Source: Actinomycetota bacterium (GTDB lineage Bacteria > Actinomycetota > Acidimicrobiia > Acidimicrobiales > RAAP-2). From it: a stretch of DNA of 64,000 bases. The DNA lies in assembly GCA_021324355.1 (NCBI GenBank), contig JAJPJD010000044.1, forward strand, positions 1 to 64,000, read 5' to 3'. Shown piece after piece: positions 17,328 to 26,053 of the stretch. The notes under the pieces are model-generated. The model worked only from the letters and a program-made list of their open reading frames with translations. It searched no databases and was not told the origin of the DNA. A program made the translations under genes and the position numbers. The stretch's first letter is position 1; every line of letters begins with the position of its first letter.

Positions 17328-18422
17328 TCACGGCCCGTTGAGCACCGAGCGCACCTCGGCTGCGATCTGGAGGTCCTCGCGGGCTTCGACCACCAGGGTG
17401 CGCACGGTCGCGCCAGAGGCGGTGATGTCGGCGTCCGGCTGTGCCGCCGCGTTGGCTGCGCGGTCGACCTGGATCCCGAGGTAGGCGAGGCCGGCAGTGC
17501 AGCGAGCCCGGATCGAGGCCGACCGCTCACCGACGCCACCGGTGAAGACCACCACATCGAGGCCGCCGAGGGCAGCGGTCATGGCGGCCAGGCTGGCCTT
17601 CAGGCGGTGGCAGTAGACGCCGATGGCCAGCGTCGCCCGGTCGTCTCCGGCCGCCTCGGCTTGGAGGACGGCAGCCATGTCGGCCGACCCGGCTAAGCCG
17701 AGCAGGCCGGAGCGGTGCTCGAGCGCGGTCGCCAGCTCGCTGGCCGGCAGGCCCACGTGCTCCTCCAGCCACAGGACGAGCCCCGGGTCGAGGCTGCCGG
17801 GCCGGGTCGCCATGACCAGCCCATCGAGCGGCGTGAAGCCCATCGTGGTGTCGACCGAGATCCCGCCGGCGATCGCGGCGAGCGAAGCTCCGGCCCCCAG
17901 ATGGCACGTCACGGTCCGCAGTGCCTCGACTGGCTGGCCGACGAGCTCGGCCGCCCGGTGCGCAGCCCAGGCATGAGAGAGCCCGTGGAACCCGAACCGG
18001 CGCAGCGGCCACCGGCGGCGCCACTCCGCCGGCAGCGCGTAGGTGGAGGCCGCAGCGGGCATGGTGGCGTGGAAGGCGGTGTCGAAGGAGGCGACCGCGG
18101 GCGCCTCGGGGAGCAGGCTGGAGACGAGGTCGACCGCGGCCAGTGAGAGTGGCAGGTGCAGCGGCGCGAGGTCGACCAGGAGGTCGAGCTCGGCTCGCAC
18201 CAGGTTGTCGATGAGCACCGGTTTGGTGAAGGTGGGGCCGCCGTGGACGATCCGGTGCCCGACGGCGTGGATGGGGCGGTGCCGCTCGACCACCTCTTCG
18301 ATGGCGCGGCGATCGAGCATGCCCCCGGTGTGAGCCAGGGTTTCGGTGGCCGTAGCGGCTCCGTCGTCCACGACCGAGAGCTTCAGGCTGGACGAGCCGA
18401 CATTGACCACGAGCGTCCGCAT
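17328..18422 (-). CDS. ackA: Acetate kinase
   Basis: A 364-residue acetate kinase: LVVNVGSSSLKLSV at the N-terminus, VGHRIVHGG, the PxFDTAFH-like SFDTAFHATMP, RRFGFHGLSH, CHLGAGASLAAIAGG, DTTMGFTPLDGLVMATRPGS and VFTGGVGERSASIR are all family signatures. It makes ATP from acetyl phosphate and ADP. It follows the phosphoketolase gene with 3 bases between, so acetyl phosphate from phosphoketolase is turned straight into ATP and acetate. It is somewhat shorter than the usual length of about 400 residues because of trimmed loops, with no active-site motif missing. Confidence 0.95.
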   Translation of the reverse strand: MRTLVVNVGSSSLKLSVVDDGAATATETLAHTGGMLDRRAIEEVVERHRPIHAVGHRIVHGGPTFTKPVLIDNLVRAELDLLVDLAPLHLPLSLAAVDLVSSLLPEAPAVASFDTAFHATMPAAASTYALPAEWRRRWPLRRFGFHGLSHAWAAHRAAELVGQPVEALRTVTCHLGAGASLAAIAGGISVDTTMGFTPLDGLVMATRPGSLDPGLVLWLEEHVGLPASELATALEHRSGLLGLAGSADMAAVLQAEAAGDDRATLAIGVYCHRLKASLAAMTAALGGLDVVVFTGGVGERSASIRARCTAGLAYLGIQVDRAANAAAQPDADITASGATVRTLVVEAREDLQIAAEVRSVLNGP

Positions 18423-18425
18423 GGC

Positions 18426-20813
18426 TCAGTGGGGCCAGGTCCAGCCGCTGATTTCGGGCGGGTCGTCACCCACCGAGCGGGTGTAGGCCCGGCACCGGAG
18501 GCGTTCGTCGGCCATCTTCTGGCGCAGCTCTGCGGCCCGGCTGGCCAGGCCCGGGACTCGGTCGATCACGTCCATGACCAGATGGAACCGGTCGAGGTCG
18601 TTGAGCATGACCATGTCGAACGGGGTCGTGGTCGTTCCCTCCTCCTTGTACCCGCGCACGTGGATGTTGGGGTGATTGGTTCGTCGATAGGTGAGCCGGT
18701 GGATCAGCCACGGATAGCCGTGGTAGGCGAAGATCACCGGCCGATCGGTGGTGAAGACGGTGTCGAACTCGGCGTCCGAGAGGCCGTGGGGGTGCTCGGA
18801 GCTCGGCTCGAGGCGCATCAGGTCGACGACGTTGACGAAGCGCACTCGGAGGTCCGGGAGCTCTCGTCGCAAGATGTCGGTGGCCGCGAGAGCCTCGAGC
18901 GTCGGGACGTCCCCGCAGGAGGCCATGACCACGTCGGGATTGCCATGGTCATTTGACGCCCACTCCCAGATGCCGAGCCCTCGGGTGCAGTGCCAGATCG
19001 CCTGGTCCATGGCCAAGTAGTTGAGCGCAGGCTGCTTGCCGGCGACGATCACGTTCACGTAGTGGCGGCTGCGGAGGCAGTGGTCGACCACCGACAGCAG
19101 GCAGTTGGCATCGGGTGGCAGGTAGACCCGGATGATCTCGGCTTTCTTGTTGACGACGTGGTCGATGAAGCCGGGGTCCTGGTGGGAGAAGCCGTTGTGG
19201 TCCTGTCGCCAGACGTGGCTGGACAGCAGGTAGTTGAGGGAAGCCAGCGGGCGGCGCCACGGGATGGTCCGGGTGGTCTTCAGCCACTTGGCGTGCTGGT
19301 TGAACATCGAGTCCACGATGTGGATGAATGCCTCGTAGCAGTTGAAGATCCCGTGCCGTCCGGTCAGGAGGTAGCCCTCGAGCCAGCCCTCACAGAGGTG
19401 CTCCGAGAGGACCTCCACCACCTGGCCAGCGGGGGCCAGGTGCTCGTCAGTGGCCAGGCGTTCGGCGTCCCATTGGCGCTCGGTTGCCTCGAAGACTGCC
19501 TCGAGGCGGTTCGAGACGGTCTCGTCGGGGCCGAAGATCCGGAACTGGCCCGGGTTGGCGCGCACCACCTCGCGCAGGTACCCCCCAAGGACCCGGGTCG
19601 CCTCGCTTGTGGTACTCGCCGGAGCCGGGACCTCCACCGCGTAGCGGCGGAAGTCGGGGAGCGAGAGGTCGCGGAGGAGCAACCCGCCGTTGGCTCGGGG
19701 GTTCGCGCTCATCCGTCGGTCCCCGACGGGAGCCAATGCCGCGACCTGCTCGACCAACGTGCCGGAGGCGTCGAAGAGCTCTTCGGGTCGGTAGCTTCGA
19801 AGCCAGGACTCGAGCAGCGCGAGGTGCTCGGGGTTGGTGCGCACCTCGGCCAGCGGCACCTGGTGGGCCCGCCAGGTGCCCTCGACGGGGAGGCCGTCGA
19901 CGCTCTTGGGGCCGGTCCAGCCCTTGGGGGTGCGGAGCACGAGCGCCGGCCAGCGTGGCCGCGCCGTTCGGTCGCCGGATCTGGCTGCCTGCTGGATCTC
20001 GAGGATCTCGGCGACGATGGCGTCGAGCGTGGCCGCCATCAGATGGTGGAGCTGGTCGGGATCCTCGCCCGACACCCAGTGCACGTCGTAGCCGTAGCCT
20101 TGGAGCAAGCTGGTCAGCTCCTCGTCGCCGATGCGGGCGAGGACGGTCGGGTTGGCGATCTTGTAGCCGTTTAGGTGCAGGATCGGCAGCACGGCGCCGT
20201 CGGTGACCGGGTTGAGGAACTTGTTGGCGTGCCAGCTGGCCGACAGCGGGCCGGTCTCGGCCTCTCCGTCGCCGACCACGCAGCAGACCAGGAGATTGGG
20301 GTTGTCGAACGCCGCGCCATAGGCGTGGGCGAGCGCGTACCCCAGTTCACCACCTTCGTGGATCGATCCAGGGGTTTCCGGGGCGACGTGTGACGGGATG
20401 CCACCAGGGAAGGAGAACTGTCGGAACAGCCGCCGGAGGCCCTCTTCATCCCTGGTGATGTGAGGGTAGATCTCACTGTAGGTGCCCTCGAGGTAGGCGT
20501 TCGCGACCGCTGCGGGACCGCCGTGGCCCGGGCCGAGCACGTAGATGGCATCGAGATCTCGGTTCCGAATCACCCGGTTCATATGCGCGTAGACAAAATT
20601 GAGTCCCGGCGTCGTCCCCCAGTGGCCGAGCAGCCGCGGCTTGATGTGGTCGGGCTGCAGGGGTTCGCGAAGCAGCGGATTGTCCATCAGGTAGATCTGC
20701 CCGACCGAGAGGTAGTTGGCCGCTCGCCAATAGGCGTCCACGAGCTTGGCTTCTAGCTCCGAGAGCGGGTACCGGTCCGGTGACGCCCCGGCGGTTCTCG
20801 GTGCGTGTGCCAC
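18426..20813 (-). CDS. xfp: Xylulose-5-phosphate/fructose-6-phosphate phosphoketolase
   Basis: A 795-residue thiamine-diphosphate enzyme of usual length. Diagnostic stretches include [64 protein letters not shown] and [13 protein letters not shown] (ThDP/Mg site), with [17 protein letters not shown] and [17 protein letters not shown] in the C-terminal domain. It cleaves sugar phosphates with phosphate into acetyl phosphate plus glyceraldehyde-3-phosphate or erythrose-4-phosphate, giving a bypass of glycolysis. It is the first gene of an xfp-ackA operon, with a GTG start and GGAGGGGAG-like sequence upstream. Confidence 0.95.
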   Translation of the reverse strand: MAHAPRTAGASPDRYPLSELEAKLVDAYWRAANYLSVGQIYLMDNPLLREPLQPDHIKPRLLGHWGTTPGLNFVYAHMNRVIRNRDLDAIYVLGPGHGGPAAVANAYLEGTYSEIYPHITRDEEGLRRLFRQFSFPGGIPSHVAPETPGSIHEGGELGYALAHAYGAAFDNPNLLVCCVVGDGEAETGPLSASWHANKFLNPVTDGAVLPILHLNGYKIANPTVLARIGDEELTSLLQGYGYDVHWVSGEDPDQLHHLMAATLDAIVAEILEIQQAARSGDRTARPRWPALVLRTPKGWTGPKSVDGLPVEGTWRAHQVPLAEVRTNPEHLALLESWLRSYRPEELFDASGTLVEQVAALAPVGDRRMSANPRANGGLLLRDLSLPDFRRYAVEVPAPASTTSEATRVLGGYLREVVRANPGQFRIFGPDETVSNRLEAVFEATERQWDAERLATDEHLAPAGQVVEVLSEHLCEGWLEGYLLTGRHGIFNCYEAFIHIVDSMFNQHAKWLKTTRTIPWRRPLASLNYLLSSHVWRQDHNGFSHQDPGFIDHVVNKKAEIIRVYLPPDANCLLSVVDHCLRSRHYVNVIVAGKQPALNYLAMDQAIWHCTRGLGIWEWASNDHGNPDVVMASCGDVPTLEALAATDILRRELPDLRVRFVNVVDLMRLEPSSEHPHGLSDAEFDTVFTTDRPVIFAYHGYPWLIHRLTYRRTNHPNIHVRGYKEEGTTTTPFDMVMLNDLDRFHLVMDVIDRVPGLASRAAELRQKMADERLRCRAYTRSVGDDPPEISGWTWPH

Positions 20814-20883
20814 TCTCCCCTCCTAGCACTCCAGGGTGCCAGCCGTCACGGCCTTGATCGCCATACCCCGCGACGTCGGCCAC

Positions 20884-21924
20884 TCACCGGGAGAGCACCA
20901 CTTTCAACGCTGCGGTGTCGGCGGCTCGCCCAAAGACGTCGTAGGCGTCGATCATCTCGTCCAATGCAAAGCGGTGGCTCACGAACCGGCTGGCATCGAT
21001 GGCGTGGCTCGCCACCAGACGGAGCAGCGTGGGCGTCGAAGAGGTGTCGACCAGGCCCGTGGTCACCGTCAGGTCCCGGATCCACAGGAATTCGAGGTGC
21101 AAGGTCGCTGGCTTTCCGTGCACGCCGATGTTGGCCACCCTGCCCCCGGGGCGGACCAGTTGGGTGCACAGCTCAAAGGTGTCGGGGACTCCGACCGCTT
21201 CGATCGCCACATCGGCACCGAGACCGTCGGTCAGGTCTCGCACCAAAGCCACCGGGTCCTCGCGCTGATTGTTCACTGTGCGGTCGGCGCCGAAGGTCTT
21301 GGCTGCCTCCAGGCGGCTGTCGGCCATGTCGATTGCCACCACGTGAGCGGGGGAGTACATCTTGGCACCGCTGATCGCAGACAGCCCGACTGGTCCGGCT
21401 CCAACCACCGCCACGGTGTCGCCGGGGCGCACCCCGCCGTTCAAGACCCCCACCTCGTAGCCGGTGGGCAGGATGTCGGCCAGCATCAGGACCTCCTCGT
21501 CGGAGGCGCCATCAGGGATCGGGTAGGTGGACGTGTCGGCGAAGGGCACCCGCACCCGCTCTGCCTGCGTCCCGTTGATCATGTAGCCGAGGATCCACCC
21601 GCCCCCACCCAGGCACTGGCCGTAGCGGCCCTCCCGGCAGTAGCGGCACCGGCCACATGCCGAGATGCACGAGACGAGCACCCGATCGCCGACCCGGACG
21701 TTCTTCACCGATGAACCGACGGCTTCTACGGTGCCGACGGCCTCATGCCCGAGGATTCTCCCTGGGGCGACCTCGGGAGTGTCCCCCTTCAAGATGTGCA
21801 GGTCAGTCCCGCAGATGGTCGTGGCCTCGACGCGGACAATGGCGTCAGTGTCGTCGTGGAGGACCGGGTCGGGCACCTCCTCCCAGGCTTTGTTGCCAGG
21901 TCCGTGGTAGACGAGTGCTCTCAT
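20884..21924 (-). CDS. Zinc-dependent alcohol dehydrogenase (MDR family)
   Basis: A 346-residue medium-chain dehydrogenase. Catalytic zinc ligands lie in TTICGTDLHIL (C38) and GHEAVGTV; structural zinc is bound by the four-cysteine loop CGRCRYCREGRYGQC. The Rossmann motif is VAVVGAGPVGLSAI with acidic residues after AIDMADS, which favours NAD. AAGGAG is well placed before the ATG at 21924; an upstream in-frame start lacks this. The family includes ethanol, sorbitol and formaldehyde-type dehydrogenases, so the substrate is open. It is divergent from a PNPOx-like gene across an intergenic region rich in GGTCA repeats. Confidence 0.9.
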   Translation of the reverse strand: MRALVYHGPGNKAWEEVPDPVLHDDTDAIVRVEATTICGTDLHILKGDTPEVAPGRILGHEAVGTVEAVGSSVKNVRVGDRVLVSCISACGRCRYCREGRYGQCLGGGGWILGYMINGTQAERVRVPFADTSTYPIPDGASDEEVLMLADILPTGYEVGVLNGGVRPGDTVAVVGAGPVGLSAISGAKMYSPAHVVAIDMADSRLEAAKTFGADRTVNNQREDPVALVRDLTDGLGADVAIEAVGVPDTFELCTQLVRPGGRVANIGVHGKPATLHLEFLWIRDLTVTTGLVDTSSTPTLLRLVASHAIDASRFVSHRFALDEMIDAYDVFGRAADTAALKVVLSR

Positions 21925-21976
21925 GGCCGCTCCTTCTGTCTGTCGCGTTGGCAAGCTTGCTCGCCAGCGCGGTTCT

Positions 21977-22013
21977 TTGGTCAGGGCCAAAGGTCATGAC
22001 CAAAAGGTCATGA
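21977..22013. promoter_or_regulatory. Operator-like repeat cluster between adh and PNPOx genes
   Basis: GGTCA occurs three times at 13-14-base spacing (21979, 21992, 22006). TTTGGTCA (21977-21984) is perfectly complementary to TGACCAAA (21997-22004), and GGTCATGACC (21992-22001) is a perfect palindrome. A further dyad, CTTTGG/CCAAAG, spans 21975-21992. The cluster sits in the 226-base divergent region, where a regulator could control both genes. It has a loose likeness to GGGNCNNNNGNCCC-type redox sites, but no regulator can be named. Confidence 0.5.
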
Positions 22014-22150
22014 GTGGTGCTCGGCCCCGGCCGCATGCCCCGGTCCCAGCCAGCGGTGGACCAAAGCCTCTTGCCCTCGTCGGCGGTGGGAGAGATCCTC
22101 ACGTCGAGAGCGGTGAGGGCCGTGGGGCGCTCGGAGACGAGGAGGGAGCC

Positions 22151-22612
22151 ATGAACACCGGGGACGAGGTACCACAGTCTGACCACGATCCCGGCCATGA
22201 GCTGCGGGAGCTGAGCCCGGAGGACTGCCGCCTGCTCCTCCGAACGTCGAGACTGGGAAGGTTGGCCTTCATGGTGAACGACCAGGTGATGATCCTCCCG
22301 GTCAACTACGTCTTCGATGGTGCGAGCATCGTGGTCCGTACTGCACCTGGCCTGAAGCTCGATGAGGCACCGATGCGAACTGCTGCGTTCGAGATTGGTG
22401 AGGCCGATCCCGAGGGCTCATGGGGTTGGAGCGTCGTGGTCCAGGGCCCGTGTTTCGATGTGAGCGATGCCATTGACGAGCCGACAGCGCGGCTGCGCGA
22501 GCTCCCAGTCCAGCCCTGGCCGTCAGGGTCCCGCGACCACTGGTTGCGGGTGATCGCTCGGACGATCACCGGCCGCGCCTTCGGCGCGCTGCCGGCACAG
22601 TCCCCGACCTGA
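22151..22612 (+). CDS. PNPOx-like FMN-binding split-barrel protein
   Basis: A 153-residue protein of the pyridoxamine-5'-phosphate-oxidase-like (PF12900/NimA-like) class: ELSPEDCRLLLRTSRLGRLAFMVNDQVMILPVNYVFDGASIVVRT is the family layout (LL...GRL...PVNY...DG). WSVVVQGPCFDV and a C-terminal WLRVIARTITGRAF follow. Such proteins bind flavin or F420 and are often part of stress or hypoxia regulons in actinobacteria. GGAGGGAG precedes the ATG. The true electron donor and substrate are unknown. A second family member begins the GH65 operon at 14610. Confidence 0.8.
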   Translation: MNTGDEVPQSDHDPGHELRELSPEDCRLLLRTSRLGRLAFMVNDQVMILPVNYVFDGASIVVRTAPGLKLDEAPMRTAAFEIGEADPEGSWGWSVVVQGPCFDVSDAIDEPTARLRELPVQPWPSGSRDHWLRVIARTITGRAFGALPAQSPT

Positions 22613-22784
22613 CCGGAGTCTTGGCCGACTGCCAGTAGCGGCCGCGGCCTCGCTGTCGGCGCCCACCCCAGCACCCGCGACAGCGTCGGGTGAACACCCC
22701 GAGCCCTTCTCGCCGCTCGTGGCCCGAGCCGGAGGGATTCGGGACGCGCGCAGTGCGGCGGTGGTCATCGGACCGCCGGCGGAG

Positions 22785-22808
22785 CGCCTCAGGGGTTAGC
22801 GTCTCGCC
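22785..22808 (+). promoter_or_regulatory. Leaderless promoter of the aquaporin-family gene
   Basis: TAGCGT (22797-22802) matches the TANNNT -10 form and is followed by exactly 6 bases and then the ATG at 22809. With normal initiation 6-8 bases after the -10 box, the transcript would begin at the start codon. No Shine-Dalgarno sequence is present, which agrees with a leaderless mRNA. Confidence 0.5.
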
Positions 22809-23663
22809 ATGGTCAATCGCCTACGGGAGGTGAGCCTCGAGCAGCTGACCCTCCTCGGCCGGGGACCCCACGAGGCCGAGCCGCCCTGGGTGCGGGACCC
22901 CCGCACCGGGGCCCATGAGTGGCGACGCCTCTTCGCCGAAGTGCTGGGCACCTTCCTCCTCGTGGTCGTGGCCGCAGGGGCACCGGTGGTCGACGTGGTC
23001 TCCCACGGCAAGGTCCCCCTCGACGCCCAGGTGGTCGCCCCCGGCCTCATGGTGATGGCGATCATCTACCTCATGGGCATGGTCAGCGGTGCCCACCTGA
23101 ACCCGGCGGTCACCCTGTCCTTCGCCGCCCGCGGCAACTTCCCATGGAGCCGGGTGCCGGGCTACGTCCTGGCCCAGCTGGTCGGGGCGACGGCGGCGTC
23201 GCTGTTGCTGCGGGCGCTGTTCGGCACGGTCGGCCACCTGGGCGCGACCCTGCCCGGTCCTGGGATCGCCACTGCGACGGCGCTGGTCGTTGAGGCGCTC
23301 CTCACCCTCGGTCTGGTGAGCGTGATCCTCGGCACCGCCTCGGGGGCCCGCAACGTGGGGGCCAATGCGGCGCTCGCCGTCGGGGGCTATATCGCGTTGG
23401 CCGGACTGTGGGCGGCCCCGGTCAGCGGGGCGTCGATGAACCCGGCCCGTTCCTTCGGCCCCGAGCTCCTGGCCGGCGACTGGACCGGTTGGTGGGCCTA
23501 CCTGGCCGGCCCCCTCGCCGGTGGCCTGCTCGCGGTCGGCATCGCCTGGATCCTGCGCGGACCACCGAGCCCGGCCGCCAGCCTCGCTGCCCAGGGTGAG
23601 ATCCCCGACGACCACACCGAGACCGGCGCCCCACCCGGACCAGGGAGCAACCATGACCACTGA
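22809..23663 (+). CDS. Aquaporin / MIP-family channel
   Basis: A 284-residue MIP-family channel. Both hemipore loops are intact: SGAHLNPAVTLSF and SGASMNPARSFGP, each with the NPA box. Six membrane segments can be placed between residues 40 and 250. The N-terminal 40 residues form a polar extension, and the C-terminal 30 a Pro/Asp-rich tail that overlaps the next gene. The alanine and arginine choices around NPA resemble water-type channels rather than glycerol facilitators, but selectivity is not certain. It overlaps the downstream ParB-like gene by 11 bases. Confidence 0.9.
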   Translation: MVNRLREVSLEQLTLLGRGPHEAEPPWVRDPRTGAHEWRRLFAEVLGTFLLVVVAAGAPVVDVVSHGKVPLDAQVVAPGLMVMAIIYLMGMVSGAHLNPAVTLSFAARGNFPWSRVPGYVLAQLVGATAASLLLRALFGTVGHLGATLPGPGIATATALVVEALLTLGLVSVILGTASGARNVGANAALAVGGYIALAGLWAAPVSGASMNPARSFGPELLAGDWTGWWAYLAGPLAGGLLAVGIAWILRGPPSPAASLAAQGEIPDDHTETGAPPGPGSNHDH

Positions 23664-24024
23664 GCACTGGAAGGACGAGCCCGAGGAGCACGACTACCCG
23701 GCCGCTCGCGACTACCTGTCCCTCTTGCTCGACCCGGGCGACGCGAAGAAGACCGCCAAGGCCCTGGCGCACGAGCCGCGGCTCACGCACTACAAGGCCA
23801 AGGACATCCTGCGGGCCGCCGGCCTCCCCCTTCTTCCGGCCGACGACCCCGAGGTGTCCAAGGACCTGGCGAAGGTCCGGGCTGGCGACAGACTCTCCCC
23901 GGTCCTGTTGGTCCGGGGGGACCCGCTGTGGGTCGCCGACGGCTACCACCGAGTCTGTGCCAGCTACCACCTCGACGAGGACGCCGAGATCCCCTGTCGG
24001 ATCGTCTCGCGGCCGCGGTCCTGA
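23653..24024 (+). CDS. Small ParB/sulfiredoxin-fold-like protein, uncharacterised
   Basis: A 123-residue protein whose C-terminal half reads LSPVLLVRGDPLWVADGYHRVCASYHL. The DGYHR motif is like the DGxHR phosphate-binding loop of ParB N-terminal/sulfiredoxin-type domains. The N-terminal half contains KTAKALAHEPRLTHYKAKDILRAA, with no known motif. The gene starts inside the aquaporin gene (11-base overlap), so it is co-translated. It is far too short for a chromosome-partitioning ParB and lacks a helix-turn-helix. I recognise it as a recurrent hypothetical family without an assigned function. Confidence 0.7.
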   Translation: MTTEHWKDEPEEHDYPAARDYLSLLLDPGDAKKTAKALAHEPRLTHYKAKDILRAAGLPLLPADDPEVSKDLAKVRAGDRLSPVLLVRGDPLWVADGYHRVCASYHLDEDAEIPCRIVSRPRS

Positions 24025-24049
24025 CCGAGCCGCGGTCCGCGGCCCCGGC

Positions 24050-24841
24050 TCACCCCGGCCGGGGCGTCGGTCTCGCCGGGACGAAGGCGCCGTCGACCAG
24101 CACTGGCACGATCTGGTCGGCGTCGAGCTGGGCCGCGAAGTCGACGTCCGCCCGGTAGCCGGCGTGGGCGAGCTCCCTGCCGGATGCGCAGGCGTGCATG
24201 GCCTCGACCAGCTGGTCGCGGGTGGCGACCCAGGCGGCCTCGGCTGCCGCCGCCGCCGGTGAGCGGACCAGGTCGGCCCCGAGGGCGGCGATGATGGCCC
24301 CCGCCCCCAGCAGGTCTTCGAGCGCGGGCCGGAGTTCGCCGCTGTGGATGTGGCGCTCGCCGGCGGCGATGACGGTGACGGCACGGTCCGGTTGGCCGAA
24401 GCCTTCCTCGACCAGCCAGGCAGCCACCGCGCTGGCATTGCGGAGGCACCCGGCGACGACGGTGGCCGGGGGCAGCCGGGCTGCGAGCGCCGACCCGTTG
24501 GGTGAGGGGAGCACCAGACGGTCGACCGCCGGCGCGGCGGCGAGCTGGACCGGGGACAGTGACCATGGGTGGTCGGCATCGACCAGCCGGCGTGCCACCG
24601 CGCAGGCGGCCCGGTGGGCCTGGGTGAACGCCTCGAGATGGGCCGATGGCCACGGGTGCGGGTAGACCGCCATCTTCCGGCCGACCGCCACGGTGACTGC
24701 GGTGCTGAACGACAGCACGTCGACCACCACCGCTGCTGCGTCGGGCCGCTGGGCGGCCGGCGCCCCCTCGAGGCCCCAGACGAGGTGGACCCCGGCCTCG
24801 TGCGCAGCTCCGGCGGCTGCGGTCACCCCCTGATCGGCCAT
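24050..24841 (-). CDS. ComB-like 2-phosphosulfolactate phosphatase family protein
   Basis: A 263-residue protein with the ComB (PF04029) pattern: VVVDVLSFSTAVTVAVGR, LVLPSPNGSALAARL, LRNASAVAAWL, VIAAGERHIHSGELRPALEDLLGAGAII and a final YRADVDFAAQLDADQIVPVL. In methanogens ComB hydrolyses 2-phosphosulfolactate in coenzyme M synthesis; in bacteria the family is widespread without coenzyme M, so the substrate here is unknown. No ComA or ComC homologue is next to it. It is transcribed away from the iron-type lipoprotein gene. Confidence 0.8.
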   Translation of the reverse strand: MADQGVTAAAGAAHEAGVHLVWGLEGAPAAQRPDAAAVVVDVLSFSTAVTVAVGRKMAVYPHPWPSAHLEAFTQAHRAACAVARRLVDADHPWSLSPVQLAAAPAVDRLVLPSPNGSALAARLPPATVVAGCLRNASAVAAWLVEEGFGQPDRAVTVIAAGERHIHSGELRPALEDLLGAGAIIAALGADLVRSPAAAAAEAAWVATRDQLVEAMHACASGRELAHAGYRADVDFAAQLDADQIVPVLVDGAFVPARPTPRPG

Positions 24842-24960
24842 CGGTCTTCGTCCCCCGCTGTGTCCGGCACCCGGCTCCTCGTCTGGGAGCGAGCGGCAGC
24901 CCGAGCAGCAGTGTCACCGGCGGTGGTGCCGGCGGCAACCATCCGGACCCCATGGGTCGG

Positions 24961-24996
24961 TTGCCCCTGCTATTAGGTTCACCTTATATTGATTAG
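24961..24996 (+). promoter_or_regulatory. Leaderless promoter with metalloregulator-like palindrome
   Basis: TTGCCC (24961-24966) and TATATT (24985-24990) are separated by 18 bases; the -10 box is followed by 6 bases and the ATG at 24997, which predicts a leaderless mRNA. The spacer contains TTAGGTTCACCTTA (24973-24986), whose core AGGT-N2-ACCT is a perfect dyad and resembles DtxR/MntR-family half-sites (TTAGGT). The gene behind it encodes an iron-type binding protein, so metal-dependent repression is plausible. This is inferred from motif and context. Confidence 0.55.
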
Positions 24997-26043
24997 ATGG
25001 TCAACCGAATCCAGGTGACCCATCGCGTCCGCCGGTGGCTGGCCATCGCGGTCGGGATCGGGGTGGGCGCAACCGTGCTGTCGGCGTGCGGCGGCGGTGG
25101 GGGAACGGGAGCCATCACCCTCTACAACGGCCAGCATGTCCAGACGACCGACGCCTTGGTCCAGGCGTTCGAGCACCAGAGCGGGATCAGGGTCCTGGTC
25201 CACTCCGACGACGAGTCGGTGCTGGCCGACCAGATCCTGACCGAGGGCCGCCGGTCGCCGGCCGACGTGATCTTCACCGAGAACACCCCGGCATTGGAGC
25301 TCCTCCAGTCCAAGGGCCTGCTGGCCCGCCTCCCGAACCGGGTCTTTGCCACCACCCAGGCTCGCTTCGACTCTGCGCTCGACGAGTGGGTCGGGGTGTC
25401 GGCCCGGGTGAGCGTGCTGGTCTACAACCCGACCCTCATCAAGCCGGCCGACCTGCCGACCTCGGTCCTCCAGCTCGCCCAGCCCCGCTACCGCGGGCTG
25501 GTCGCCCTGGCGCCGGGAGAGACCGACTTCCAGCCGATCGTCACCGCGGTGCTCAAGGCCGAGGGCCGGGCGGCCACCGTGCGCTGGCTCGAGGGCCTGA
25601 AGGCCAACGCCGCCGGCCACATCTATCCCGACGACGAGACCATCGTGAGCCAGGTGAACGACGGCCGGGTCGCGCTCGGGGTGGTGAACCAGTACTACTG
25701 GTACCGGCTCCGGGCCGAGGTCGGGGCTGCGGCCATGCACTCGGCCGTCACCACCTTCGCGCCGCGCGATCCTGGGTACGTGCTCGACGTCTCAGGTGCC
25801 GCGGTGCTGACCGCCAGCACCCACCGGGCCGAGGCCATCCGCTTCGTGCAGTTCCTGACCTCGAGGCGGGCCCAGGAGATCATCGCCCGCGGCGACAGCT
25901 TCGAGTACCCGATCTGCGCCGGGGTCACCACCCGGGCGCCCGAGCCCCCGTTCGCCGCCCTCCAGCCGTACCCGATCACCCTGAGCCAGCTGGGCGACGG
26001 CTCGCAGGCGCTGGCCCTGCTCCAGGAGGTCCAACTGCTGTGA
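24997..26043 (+). CDS. Iron(III)-type ABC transporter substrate-binding lipoprotein
   Basis: A 348-residue lipoprotein: a hydrophobic signal ending VLSACGG gives a lipobox with Cys31. The mature part, ITLYNGQHVQTTDALVQAFEHQSGIRV ... DVIFTENTPAL ... GVSARVSVLVYNP, follows the FbpA/Fe3+-binding periplasmic protein pattern. VVNQYYWYRLR supplies the tandem tyrosines that bind ferric iron in this family. No permease or ATPase gene is adjacent, so it must work with transporter parts encoded elsewhere, or the operon is split. The promoter carries a palindrome resembling metal-regulator sites. Confidence 0.85.
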   Translation: MVNRIQVTHRVRRWLAIAVGIGVGATVLSACGGGGGTGAITLYNGQHVQTTDALVQAFEHQSGIRVLVHSDDESVLADQILTEGRRSPADVIFTENTPALELLQSKGLLARLPNRVFATTQARFDSALDEWVGVSARVSVLVYNPTLIKPADLPTSVLQLAQPRYRGLVALAPGETDFQPIVTAVLKAEGRAATVRWLEGLKANAAGHIYPDDETIVSQVNDGRVALGVVNQYYWYRLRAEVGAAAMHSAVTTFAPRDPGYVLDVSGAAVLTASTHRAEAIRFVQFLTSRRAQEIIARGDSFEYPICAGVTTRAPEPPFAALQPYPITLSQLGDGSQALALLQEVQLL

Positions 26044-26053
26044 GGGCCAGGAG

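Noticed and set aside
24973-24986. Calling the palindrome a classic IdeR/DtxR iron box
   Set aside because: The half-site matches, but the spacing between arms is 2 rather than about 7 bases, so only a general metalloregulator-like label is justified.
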